Assembly: GCA_026122225.1 (NCBI GenBank)
Contig: JANEZZ010000309.1
Coordinates: 620,001 to 684,000, forward strand
Origin: Heloderma charlesbogerti
Lineage: Eukaryota; Chordata; Lepidosauria; Squamata; Helodermatidae
Length of the DNA stretch: 64,000 nt
Direction: 5' to 3'
Shown in pieces: positions 1-9,871 of this stretch (position 1 is the first letter of the stretch; each line of letters begins with the position of its first letter). The notes under the pieces are model-generated. The model saw only the letters and a program-made list of their open reading frames with translations, did not search any database and was not told where the DNA came from. The position numbers and the translations under genes are program-made.

Positions 1-510
1 TCCCTCTCTACTGCTTGGCCATGAATGGAACGGGAAGGGAGGAGCCAACAGTGTCAGGACGAAAGCAAAGGTTCTTGGTCATGTGATCCCTGCCTTGCCC
101 TGGGCAGTGGGGGGACATAACCTATTCTGGATGCTTCCTTTGCACCAAACCAGAAAGAACCTTTGTGGTGAGTATCCAACATTCTGTTCTCCATTCCCCC
201 ATCCACCCGCCTCCCCCCAGCACTGTTCCAGAAGGTCCCCCAACCCTCTGGAGTAGATACTCAAAGGGTACAGGAGGCTTGAAGGGGAAGGAGAATTGGC
301 AAAAGTCACCTCCCTCCTTTCTCCCAGTGGTACTGTGCCAGCTATGAGTGGGAGGGGGAGGGCAGTTTCCTGGCTCTGAGCTCAAAGCGCTGTCTACAAG
401 CTCAGAGCCAGCAAACCAAAAAATCCTATGAGAGTGTCTAGTGGCCATAGGATTGTTCTCTTAGTTAACCATGATATCTATAATCATAATAATGAATGAG
501 ATTCATATTT
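1..510. other. Unrecognised upstream intronic sequence
   Basis: No exon or named repeat was recognised. The stretch 165-340 is GC-rich and carries a block (about 215-260) that loosely resembles blocks near 1660-1740, 3610-3715 and 29440-29540, so it may be an old dispersed repeat. A perfect 12-bp inverted repeat (TGGCTCTGAGCT at 371-382, its complement at 399-410) could form a small hairpin. Short open frames here have no recognisable product. Confidence 0.4.
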
Positions 511-587
511 GATTCCTGCATTGAGCAGAAGGTCAGGCTAGATGATCTCCAAGATCACTTCCAACTCTAAAAATTTTATGATTCTAT
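511..587 (+). mobile_element. CR1 LINE 3'-end fragment
   Basis: The sequence runs from GATTCCTGCATTGAGCAG through GATGATCTCCAAGATC and CTTCCAACTCT to ATGATTCTAT. This is the recognisable 3' terminus of chicken-repeat-1 LINEs, which end in a short ATTCTATG-like repeat. Only the last 77 bases or so are kept, the usual strongly 5'-truncated form. The complementary version ends the long CR1 copy near 38.26 kb in this window. Confidence 0.8.
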
Positions 588-904
588 ATTTATAGTTAAT
601 ATTTACAGTTGGATCAAAGGGATTATTTGTGTTACCTTGCAAAAGCTTATAGATGAGGCAAACTAGTAGGGCATTCTATTTTTATAGAGGTTTGCCTATG
701 TCATCAGAAACTGTGCAATTCTTTTGCAGTGTTGTTGTGGAGAAAAGGTAGTAAAAATACTGTATTAACTCATTTGGGGGAATATTCTGATTGGATTTTA
801 GCATGGAGCCTTGTAAATTTATCTCCATTAGTCAGGGTTAAGATTGCATTATGCTAAAAGATGACACGTAAGTCTTAAGTACTAATGTGGGTCTAAGTAA
901 GTAT

Positions 905-1990
905 TAGCATCAAGTATCAAGAAGTGCTCTGAATCCATTGAAGCTTAATCTAGAGAATGTGAAGTTCCGAGTGGGGTCATGCTCCCTTAGAAGGATCATG
1001 GTTGTAATTTGGGAGCGCTGTTGGATCTGGATCTGGACTGCCTCCTGAACATTCAGGTTGAGGTAGTGACCAGGAGGAATATGTTTTATCAGCTTCAACT
1101 GATTTCTCAACTTTACCCCTTCTGGCCATGGAGGTGCATGCTTTGGTAATCTTCTGATTAGGTTACTTACTGTAATGGAGTCTAAATGGGGTTGCCCTTG
1201 CAGGCTCTTTAGAAGTTCCAATTAGTCCAGAATGTGACAGCCGGAGTGATCTCTCGTGTAAGCTGCAGGGAACCCGTGACACTGATTCTGTTTGATCTTC
1301 ATCGGTTACTTGTTTGTTCTGTCCTAGATTCAAGGTGTTGGTGTTTTACCTTAAAGCCCTTTAATGTTTGGTACAGTGATACTTGAGGGAGCATCTTCTC
1401 CCATATGTACCTCTTCCTGTTTTAAGAACTGGTACAGAAAAATCTTTTGATGGTTCCGTACTCCATCAGGTTGATGGCCAGTGTGGAGTAGCCATTGTGG
1501 CTCCCAAGTTATGGAATTGGCTATCTGCTGAGTTAGGAATTTCTTTTTAGACAGGCCTTCTAGGTAGTATCCAATTGATGTACCTCTGCTGACAGAAGGC
1601 ATTGATCAGCGGAATGGGGAGGTGGTGATTCCCCTTTCCCCATGCAGCTCCCACGCCATCTACCGTGCTGTTCCAAAGGGCCCCCCAACACTGGGGGGCA
1701 CAGTGGGTTGTAGTGGGAGGGGGGATTACTGAAATTCGCCCCTCCCCGTTCTGCTGTCAGATTCGTTCCGTCAGCAAAGGGACACTAATTGGATACCACC
1801 ATCTGTAATTAATGTGCTTTTATTTGTTTGTTTGTTTTATTTGCTGTATTGTGTTCTGTTCATCTTCTCACTATTTTCATTGAAGGATTTAGGCTGATTT
1901 TGGAACTTTAATTGTTCCCTGACTTGGAAATTGCTATATTGAAAAGCATGCTATATAAAATGAATGAATGAATAAATTTATTAATTAATA
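905..1990 (+). mobile_element. Degraded L2-like LINE, 3' part of ORF2 and tail
   Basis: Reading + strand frames with several shifts gives pieces typical of the segment after the reverse transcriptase in L2-like LINEs: FYQLQLISQL, then MGLPLQAL, then FQLVQNVTAGVISRV, and later PKLWNWLSAEL. The tail after 1800 is AT-rich and ends in ATGAATGAATGAATAAATTTA, as in L2-like 3' ends. Stops and frameshifts are frequent, so this is an old dead copy. A GC-rich segment at 1620-1750 sits inside the 3' region. Confidence 0.7.
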
Positions 1991-2132
1991 CCAACGCTCC
2001 TACCACAGGCAGAAATTAGAATGCATATCTGTCAAGGTGGGGTAGGATTAAGCTATATTGCATTAATAAGGTATATTCCATATCCTTGCTGTAGCAAAAT
2101 GTTTACCATTGGGAACTCTGTACCTATAAATC

Positions 2133-2266
2133 AGGAGTGGGCAACTTGTGGCTCCCCAGATGCTTTGGTGTACAACTCCCATCAGCCCTAGCTAACATAG
2201 CCAATAGTGAGGGCTGATGGGAATTGTAGGCCAAAACATCTGGAGGGCCACAAGTTTCCCATTCCT
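2133..2266. mobile_element. Short palindromic MITE (copy 1 of 3)
   Basis: About 30-bp inverted ends (left arm 2133-2163, right arm 2237-2266) reading AGGAGTGGGCAACTTGTGGC on the left and the near-complement on the right, with inner arms ACAACTCCCATCAGCCCT and its complement. The whole 134-bp unit folds on itself and has no coding capacity. Copies of the same family lie at 18125-18260 and 50485-50620. It looks like a non-autonomous DNA transposon; no clear target duplication was seen. Confidence 0.75.
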
Positions 2267-2269
2267 AAT

Positions 2270-5200
2270 ATACATCAGTAGGAAGCTTGGCCTCAGTTCT
2301 TTCTTGTAGCCAACTGTTCTGCTGTACCTTCAGTTGAGGCAAGCCTCTGCTGAATGTCCAATGGGTGAGATCAGTTCTCTCTGTAAGCTCTCACCCTGTC
2401 TCTTCATCTCCTCCTTCCCCACTTTTCCCAAAGCTGTGTGTGTGGGATAGTATTTTTTTGGCAATTGTGTAGTCTATTTAGAAGCTCTCATTTGTACATT
2501 TGCCTGCCTAGAATAAGATATCTTTTAATAAACACTGGTTTCCTTTTTATTCCTGTCCTAATACCCTACTCTTTCTGAACTCCAATAAAGCAACCCTTAT
2601 GATTTAAGATAGCTTTTGTATTTGTTCCAATAGCTTTTTACCCCACGATCATCAGACAGCTCTGAGACTTGCTATATGATTTAACATTACTATACAGTTA
2701 AGGACCCCTGGAAAGCATCAACAGCCAGGCTCATGTAATGGTAGTAATTAACACTGCTATATAATGTGCCCCCCCCACTAGTTTTTATTCTTTTCAAATA
2801 ACAATTTGGAATGACAGTATGTACTGCTTAGGACTTGGTCTTCAGCTCTCAAAGTGCTGCACTGAAAAGCACATGAATGGGCTTTGGGATGATGGCATTA
2901 AGGATTAGTGCTTCAAGTTTTAGCACGTTAAAACAAAACTGAATTGAGTATATATAGTACTGAGTATGTAGTACAGTTGCTAGTGGCATAAGCCTGGCAG
3001 AAAAATGGAACAGAATGAAACAAAGTTATTATGATATGCCAAAAATTTATACTTTAAACCACACAGTGTGCTCTAGATATCATTAATGTCATTGTTTTCA
3101 TGAGATTCGTCCGTGGTGTTTTCCAGATTCTCACACATCTCTTCATGGCAATTGCCACACTCTTAATGCATTTTAAGTCTTGTTTAGAAGATGAGCAAGC
3201 TCCTGTACTAAATGGATTTAGTACATTTTTGTTGACATCTTGGATTTATGCCTAATAATATTAAGAATGCAATCTTGAGCAGCTGCCTGATCAGACACAA
3301 TAGGAACAAACCTCCTTCTCAATTTTCCAAACCCCTTCCTTCAGAGGGGTGTGTGTGTGTGTGTGTAGATTCTGCCACAGATTACCTGGAAATATACAGT
3401 GGAAATACATTATTGTTTTGTTGGTGTAAGTTTTTGTGTTTGAGGTTTCCCTGTATCTATAGCTTCCATAATTGTGAAATAACTCAGTGAGTGATTGGGT
3501 TGATTCAAAAGTGCCATTCTGTTCATGGAAGGACCTTCAATCCAGTGGAAACTCACGCTAATGGAACAGGTGGTGGTGATATTTGCCAATACCATGTCTC
3601 ACCTTCAGCCCCATGCTACCACTGGCCGCAATGTTTAGAGTCCTCCAACCCTCCAGAGCAGTTTTTCTTTTTTTGGGGGGGGGGCAATTTCTGGAGGCAA
3701 GTCCAGCTGAGATCAATGAATAATGCTATAAACCTATCTTCATTTTGTGAATGTCCTTGAAGTATGTGTTGGTTACTTATGAAAGGTGTAGCTTTGTTTG
3801 CTGAGATGAAAACTGTGCAGAAGTATTTGTGGTAAAGCAATGAGGTCTGTTCAGTCCTTTCTCCCTAATTATCATTCCTCTCATTATATGTACATATGAT
3901 TTTATCATAAGATGGTAATGTGTACATGTGGATATCTTCATAACCTGGATGTAGAGCGTCAAGTTACATATCGTCAGCACAGGAAAGACGATGCTACTTC
4001 CATAGATTGAAAAACTAGATCTTTTGCTGTTTAACCTGCACACTGATATTACTCTGCATATCCAGATGTCTTCTTGTTTGGCATAATTTTGTCAATACAT
4101 TTTGTGGCAGAAGATGATTACGCTTGGCACAGATATATAACATATATTCAATGATTCCGTCAGCTTGCTCTATACTGGCTTCTCTTATCATCCACACCTT
4201 TCTGTGTTTTTGCCTGACTACTTCAGAGCAAATAATAACTGCTAAGAGGATTCCATTTCTTATGCTTCTATAGAACTTGAAGTCAAAGAAAATAATGATG
4301 TATGTTATTGTAAAAACATTTCAGATGAATTGCATCCACAGAATTTTTGTTCATGTTTTATCCCAGTCTTTTTTTGTTGTAGCTGATACAAATAAACCTG
4401 GATTTTGGTGTATTTTGGAGAAGTTATTGTAGTTGTCTTCATCCTTCATTCAAGCCCCTTCCTTCTATACCATTTTTCGTGGGCATCTTTAGCTTCTGCT
4501 ACCAAACTAATAGCAGGATATTACTGTTCCTTAGGGATATGAAATATCACTAGCTGATGATTCATAAATGCATGATAGACGCCCAGTGCAATTTGCAGTA
4601 CTGCCCGTCTCCTAAATGTGGTTAAGAGTCTGGGAGTGGGCCATGGACTTGCATATTGCATTTCCTTCACTTATCAGTGCTGTGGTCTAGTGTTACAAGT
4701 GCATTGGTGCTAACCCAGATTAGTGCCGGTGCAGATGTAATACTACACACTGGTATATACACACTGGTATATATGACAAAAAAGGGGACCTGTGGCGAGC
4801 TCCCATTTTGTTAACCATGATTAAAAGATTGGCAGCATTATGTCTTGCAGGGCAGGGAAGTTCAGATACCAGAATGGTGTCTTACTAATTTAATTGCTAA
4901 AATAGCAGAAGGAAAACCTCTTTGATATTAGCAGGTCTCCATGATTTTTTCAATAGGTTCTTAAATAAACACATAACAAGGCTTCTTGTGTAGTAGAACA
5001 GATTTTTAATTTAGTTTATTTGCATCATTATAGATCAGTATTTAGACTGTTTATATGTAAATGTATGATTTGAGGAACAATTAAGTGTTGACAGAGTATA
5101 CTGCGGTCATATCAATTGCAGTGCATTTTCCATAATTTTTCTAACTGACATCTTTGATAAATAGTGGTTGCCAAGTCAAAACCGATTATACAGTGCACTA

Positions 5201-6311
5201 GGAATTCATGGTGCTGTCAGGGAGAAGACCGATTGACTTTAAATTTACATATTAATGAGAAGATTTGTTAAGGGGGTGCTTGACTATAGAAAATAACAGC
5301 ATATTTATAGGGCACGACATTTTATAAATAAAGCTGATGCAGGAAAATGGAAATTAAACCTTTCAGATTAATACATTCAAGAATGTTAAAATGCATATTT
5401 GCATTTTTATTTTCTGAATTTACCTTCCTTTCAGAGCAGCAGATTTTGTACTCCCACCCCCCTGCCCAAGTTATGTGTGCTGCTCTATAAGGATTAGTCA
5501 TTTTGAATTATTTTGTATGCCTCAACAGGTAAAGGGACCCACCAATAAACAGAGAGGAAGAACAGTTTCCAGTGTATTTCTTAATTCTGATAACAAGTCC
5601 TGTTACCTTCATTCTAAGAAGAGAATAAAGATACATATCCATATTAGGAATCTGTGATAGTTCAGAACTGCTGGTCATACTGATAAAAAGAATTATAACT
5701 ATATGGGTAATTTTTACACACTGAAATGTAACTTGTTTCATACAAATGAATTTGTTGAAACAGCTTTTCATTCAAGATTCAACAATTCATTAGCTGTTAG
5801 GTTTTAAAATGTGAGTTCCAAGCTTGCTTACACAGAGTCACTGTAACTTTGGGCAGATTTGTTGGAATGGATGTTCAGATCTTGTCTGGCAAAATTGCCT
5901 TTGGAAAATAACAAAAAGTTAGTAAAAAGTTAGATTCAAGCACCGTGAATCAAGTTTTAGTCCATGTCTGAGGCTGTCTTCATGGATTCAGCCATTTCAG
6001 TGATTTGCCAGACTCTGACACAATATGTCTGGAAGATCCCCCGTAACACTGAAAGCAGATGGAATTCACCTGGATTCTTTCTCACTGGCATGGTTTTATA
6101 ATTGTTTCTTGATCATCAGCTCAGTGAAACTGACTTCTCATTTCCCTGTTACAATCACCATTGCCTCTGCTTCATATCTTACATAAAATATGTCCTATTT
6201 TAAAGTTCAGTGGCTTCTACTGGGATGATGAAGATGCCATCTCTGTACATTCAGCAGAGGTTTTCTGCTTTTGCCTATAGCATTGAAATATACAAGCCTG
6301 TATTTATACAA
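2270..6311. other. Intronic sequence without recognised features
   Basis: AT-rich sequence with no AP3B1 exon and no LINE frame that I could recognise. It holds a short GT run (about 3347-3366), a G run near 3677-3685, and a weak GC-rich block at 3590-3715 that may be a decayed repeat. Several short open frames (for example 3248-3490 and 5508-5771) lack any family resemblance and are treated as noise. Confidence 0.4.
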
Positions 6312-6461
6312 TCAGGGCCAGAAATATTGGAACAAGGATAACTGTTTTGGCAGTTGGCCTCTGTACACCACCACATTGAAGTTGAAAGGAAACACACCCA
6401 GATGGGAGTGAAGTCAGGACTTTGAGCAGTAATTCAAAGGCTTTGACAAAAGTGAGGCACT

Positions 6462-6530
6462 AACCATTCAGGAAGGACAGCCAGTGGCATACACACACAC
6501 CCATCGTTGGTGGCTCATAAGTAATGGAAC
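6462..6530 (+). repeat. Tc1 left terminal inverted repeat
   Basis: A 69-bp block that matches the reverse complement of 7725-7793 at 68 of 69 positions (one G/T difference). It contains CAGTGGCATACAC and ends in CATAAGTAATGGAAC. Further left, 6316-6345 (GGCCAGAAATATTGGAAC and flank) resembles the end of this block, as expected if it were an outer direct repeat of an IR/DR-type Tc1 terminus. That outer block has no partner on the right side. Confidence 0.85.
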
Positions 6531-6668
6531 GAATGACTGACAAGCAGCTGCATGGCCAGGTGTGGCATGTTTCCTGGGTACCCCATGACAAATCAAGCAG
6601 ATAAAAGGCCTGGAGGTGATTCTGAGTGTTACATTTGCATTTGGTAGCTGTTCCCTGGAACTCCCATC

Positions 6669-7691
6669 ATGAGGTCCAAAGAGGTGTCCATGCGAGTGAA
6701 GGAGGCCATCATTAGGCTGAGAAAACAACATAAACCCATCAGAGAGATACCAAAAACAGTGGGAGTGGCCAGCACAACAGTTTGGAACATCCTGAAAAAG
6801 AAGGCATTAACTGGCAAGCTCAGCAACAGCAAAAGGCCTGGAAGACCACGGAAGACAACTGAAGTGGATGACTGCAGAATTCTGCTCATGGTGAAGAGGA
6901 ACCCTTTCACAACATCTAGCCAGGTCAAGAACGCTCTTGAGGAGGTAGGCATGTCATTGTCAACATCTACAGTCAAGAGACAGCTTTATGAATGTAAATA
7001 CAGAGGCTTCACAACAAGGTGCAAACCACTGGTAACGCTCAAGAACAGACATGCCAGCAAACACCGAAAAAAGCCTGCCCAGTTCTGGAATAAGATCCTT
7101 TGGACTGATGAAACCAAGATTAACTTGTACCAGAATGATGGGAAGAGAAAAGTATGGAGAAGGAAAGGTACAGCTCATGATCCAAAGCATACCACATCAT
7201 CTGTCAAACATGGTGGAGGCAGTGTTCTGGCATGGGCATGTATGGCTTCCAATGGAACTGGGTCACTGGTGTTTGTTGATGACCTGACTGCTGATAAAAG
7301 CAGCAGGATGAATTCTGAAGTGTATAGGGCTATACTTTCTGCTCAGATTCAGCTGAATGCCACCAAACTGATAGGACGCCGCTTCATACTGCAGATGGAT
7401 AATGACCCAAAACATACAGCAAAAGCTACCCCAGAGTTTCTCAAGGCAAAGAAGTGGGAAGTTCTTCAATGGCCAAGTCAGTCACCTGATCTCAACCCAA
7501 TAGAGCATGCTTTTCACTTACTGAACACAAGACTGAAGGCAGAAAGACCCATAAACAAGCAGCAGCTGAAGGCAGCTGCAGTAAAGGCCTGGCAAAGCAT
7601 CTCGAGGGAGGAAACTCAGCATTTGGTCATGTCCGTGGGTTGCAGACTTCAGGCAGTCATTGACTGCAAAGGATTTTCATCCAGGTATTAA
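6669..7691 (+). CDS. Tc1-like (DD34E) transposase, full-length open frame
   Basis: An uninterrupted 340-codon frame, the usual length for Tc1 transposases, which cut and paste their own element at TA dinucleotides in the nucleus. The first 120 residues form the paired-like helix-turn-helix DNA-binding region, with a GRPR AT-hook-type motif at residues 58-61. The catalytic triad is visible: D147 in WTDETK, D244 in QMDNDPKHT and E279 in SPDLNPIEH, with 34 residues between the last two. A glycine-rich HGGGSV box lies at 181-186. The ATG at 6669 begins MRSKEVS, a typical start for this family. The frame lies between 69-bp inverted repeats, and no stop or frameshift is seen, which is unusual for vertebrate Tc1 copies. 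Enzymatic activity is not shown by sequence alone. Confidence 0.95.
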   Translation: MRSKEVSMRVKEAIIRLRKQHKPIREIPKTVGVASTTVWNILKKKALTGKLSNSKRPGRPRKTTEVDDCRILLMVKRNPFTTSSQVKNALEEVGMSLSTSTVKRQLYECKYRGFTTRCKPLVTLKNRHASKHRKKPAQFWNKILWTDETKINLYQNDGKRKVWRRKGTAHDPKHTTSSVKHGGGSVLAWACMASNGTGSLVFVDDLTADKSSRMNSEVYRAILSAQIQLNATKLIGRRFILQMDNDPKHTAKATPEFLKAKKWEVLQWPSQSPDLNPIEHAFHLLNTRLKAERPINKQQLKAAAVKAWQSISREETQHLVMSVGCRLQAVIDCKGFSSRY

Positions 7692-7724
7692 AGGCGATCC
7701 TTAAGTTTGAAATGATGTTGGTTT

Positions 7725-7793
7725 GTTCCATTACTTATGAGCCACCAACGATGGGTGTGTGTGTATGCCACTGGCTGTACTTCCTGAATGGTT
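7725..7793 (-). repeat. Tc1 right terminal inverted repeat
   Basis: Reverse complement of 6462-6530 with one mismatch in 69 bases, including the five-unit AC run. It starts 33 bp after the transposase stop codon. The next bases (7794 onward) read as L1 ORF2 on the minus strand, so the junction marks either the insertion edge or a later deletion. Confidence 0.85.
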
Positions 7794-8704
7794 CACTAAG
7801 TTTAAATCCCCATTCCAAATAAACTGTCTTGCTATGTGTGGTTCCTAGGGGCATAACCTCTGATTTCTTCCAGTTCACTCTGTAACCTGAGGCGTTGCTA
7901 TATTGGTTTAGTGCGCTAATTACCTTAGGTAGGGACTTTGGAGTGTTGGAAAGGGACACCAGGGCATCATCCACATACAATAATGTTTTTTGTTCGATGT
8001 CACCCAGTGTAATCCATGTAATTTCTGGGTCTTCCCTCAGTGCAAAGACCAATGGTTCTGATGACAGAGAGTAAGGGGGACAGCTCTGGCGTGTTCTGAT
8101 GACAAAGAGTAAGTGGGCAGCTCTGGCGTGTCCCTGTTTCTATGGGTAAAGGTTTAGAAATCAAGCCATTAGTTAACACTCTCGAGGTGGGTGAGCGATA
8201 TAGAATATTAATCCAATTTATAAACTCAGCGAAATTGAAAGGCTTCTAATGTTTTAATAAGGAAGTCCCAGGAGACCCGGTTAAAGGCCTTCTCAGTGTC
8301 TATGGCAATTAGGGCACTTGGTGGTGCGTTGGGTGGAGTAGAGAAAATTAGGTCTATAACTGTTCTGATATTATCTGCTGTGTGTCTGATGAACCCCGTT
8401 TGATTAATGTGTGTTATACTTCTAATGATGCCTGCACTCTCTCTGCCAATATGGCTGTTGGGATTTTTAGGTCTACATTAATGAGGGAAATAGGCCTATA
8501 GTTATTGACCAACGTTGGGTCCCTGCCCCCCTTAGGGAAGACAGAGATCGCTGCCGCATATTGGGAGTCTGATAGTCTGCCCTCACAAAAGGAGGTTCTG
8601 TATGTGTCCAACAGCTGGGGGGTCAGTGTCTCTCCAGTGGCTGTATACCACCCCACTGGAAACCCATCCAGGCCCAGTGCTTTACCTGTATGTGTTGAGC
8701 CCAT
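7794..8704 (-). pseudogene. L1 ORF2 reverse transcriptase segment, broken
   Basis: Minus-strand frames give reverse transcriptase landmarks in order: GKALGLDGFPV and NNYRPISLINVDLKI (8414-8704), DTEKAFNRVSWDFL (about 8250-8320), a partly duplicated RQSCPL box (8056-8131), and LLYVDDALVSLSN followed by SGYRVNWKKSEVMPL (7800-8052). The YVDD catalytic motif is present (an F/YADD equivalent). Shifts between these blocks and the 38-bp duplication break the frame. The region after the palm domain is missing because the copy ends at the Tc1 border. Confidence 0.85.
8056..8131. repeat. 38-bp imperfect tandem duplication inside L1 RT
   Basis: Two successive copies of a 38-bp unit beginning TTCTGATGACA and ending CAGCTCTGGCGTG, at 8056-8093 and 8094-8131, with a few differences. 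On the minus strand the unit covers the RQGCPLSP-type box of the L1 reverse transcriptase, so the duplication repeats that motif and shifts the frame. Confidence 0.8.
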
Positions 8705-9452
8705 TGCTTGGTGAACTTCCTCTAAAGATACTAGTGCCTGCAGAAGTTCCCATTTGGCATGACTCAGGGTGGGGCGGTTAAGGGAGTTCAGGAAGGAGCC
8801 TGGATCTGCTGCAGTACTTGCCCCCTCTTTCGTGTATATAGGTTTCGATAATACTCATAGAATGTGTCTTTTATTTTATTTTTTTTGATCCATGGTATGA
8901 TCAGGGTAACTTGATACTTGGGATTGTCCTCCGTGAAGTGTTTAGTTTCAGTTTGTAGGCCAGGAGCTTTCCTACCTTGTCTCCCAATTCCCAAAATGCT
9001 TGCTTAGTGCATTGCATTAAAAACCCTGCTTTTAGGGCATAGAGCTTGTTAATTTCAAATTGGGCTCTACATCTTATGTAGTAAAGAGGGGGTGGGTGAG
9101 ATGTGCTATAAGAATCTGTGAGTTCCCAAATCAGTCTCAAGCTGTTTAAGTTGCTGTTCTTTAGCCCTTTTAGTGTAGGATGCGAAGGCAATAATTCTGC
9201 CCCTAATGTAGGCCTTGTATGTATTGCAGAAAGTTAGTTGGGATGAGACTGATCCCTGATTTAACTTTAAAAATTCCTCTGTTTCCTCTTTCGTCTGTTG
9301 TATAAAAACCAGGTCATGGTGTAAAAACGTATTTAGCCTCCATGAGCGATTGGGGGGAGGGAAACGTTTAAGTTGCAGTGAGATAATGATACTACCTATT
9401 TTTACCTCCCTTATTAACGGGGCCATTGTGTCAGACAACAAAAAATAATCTA
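8705..9452 (-). pseudogene. L1 ORF2 linker and end of endonuclease domain, broken
   Basis: Continues the minus-strand ORF2 between the SINE and the reverse transcriptase. The frame at 9106-9486 includes ARLDYFLLSD, the conserved RIDYFL(I)S box of L1 endonucleases, followed by the poorly conserved linker (FPPPNRSWRLNTFLHHD, the NxSWRLN-type motif of L1). The frames at 8788-8994 and 8901-9191 carry the rest of the linker (YEYYRNLYT is typical). Frameshifts separate the parts. Confidence 0.75.
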
Positions 9453-9871
9453 GTCTGGCGCAGAGTGGTAGGCGGCAGTATTGCAACCGAAACTCTCCCC
9501 ATGACCTGAGTTCGATCCCAGCGGAAGCCGGGTCTTGGGTAGCCAGCTCAGGTCGACTCAGCCCTCCATCCTTCCAAGGTTGGTAAAATGAGTACCCAGC
9601 TTGCTGGGGGAAAGGTAGTCACAACTGGGGAAGGCAATGGCAAACCACCCTGCTATAGTCTGCCATGAAAACGTCAGCATAAGCGGCGTCCCTCTAGGGG
9701 TCAGTAATGACCTGGTGCTTGCACAGAAGGATCCTTTCCTTTCCTTTCCTTTCCTTTCCTTTCCTTTCCTTTCCTTTCCTTTCCTTTCCTTTCCTTTCCT
9801 TTTCCTTTCCTTTCCTTTCCTTTCCTTTCCTTTCCTTTCCTTTCCTTTCCTTTCCTTTCCTTTCCTTTCCT
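9453..9871 (+). mobile_element. Sauria-type tRNA-derived SINE with BovB-like tail
   Basis: The head (GTCTGGCGCAGAGTGGT, then GTTCGATCCCAG at 9510-9521) looks like the A and B boxes of a tRNA-derived pol III promoter. The body includes AAAATGAGTACCCAGCTTGC and GGCAATGGCAAACCACC. The end includes AGGGGTCAGTAATGACC and GGTGCTTGCACAG, the 3' sequence I associate with Sauria SINEs and shared with BovB LINEs. The terminal repeat is (CCTTT)n. It is inserted in the + orientation into a minus-strand L1, splitting the endonuclease region. Sauria SINEs are a squamate feature, which supports the lineage inference. Confidence 0.8.
9732..9871. repeat. (CCTTT)n pentanucleotide microsatellite
   Basis: About 140 bp made of 28 or so units of CCTTT, with one interruption (an extra T near 9800). 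It is the grown 3' tail of the Sauria-type SINE. The tract lacks stops in several frames on both strands and so creates artificial open frames of FLSFP or KERKG repeats. Confidence 0.95.

Larger units (their letters stand above)
6312..7793 (+). mobile_element. Tc1/mariner DNA transposon, near-complete
   Basis: The element consists of a left end (possible outer terminus near 6312-6316, AGGGCCAGAAATATTGG), an inner inverted repeat at 6462-6530, the transposase frame, and a right inverted repeat at 7725-7793. The left side keeps about 150 bp outside the shared 69-bp repeat, while the right side passes straight into L1 sequence at about 7794. The right end may therefore be shortened, or the outer left block belongs to an older element. 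A clean TA duplication could not be assigned. Confidence 0.8.
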
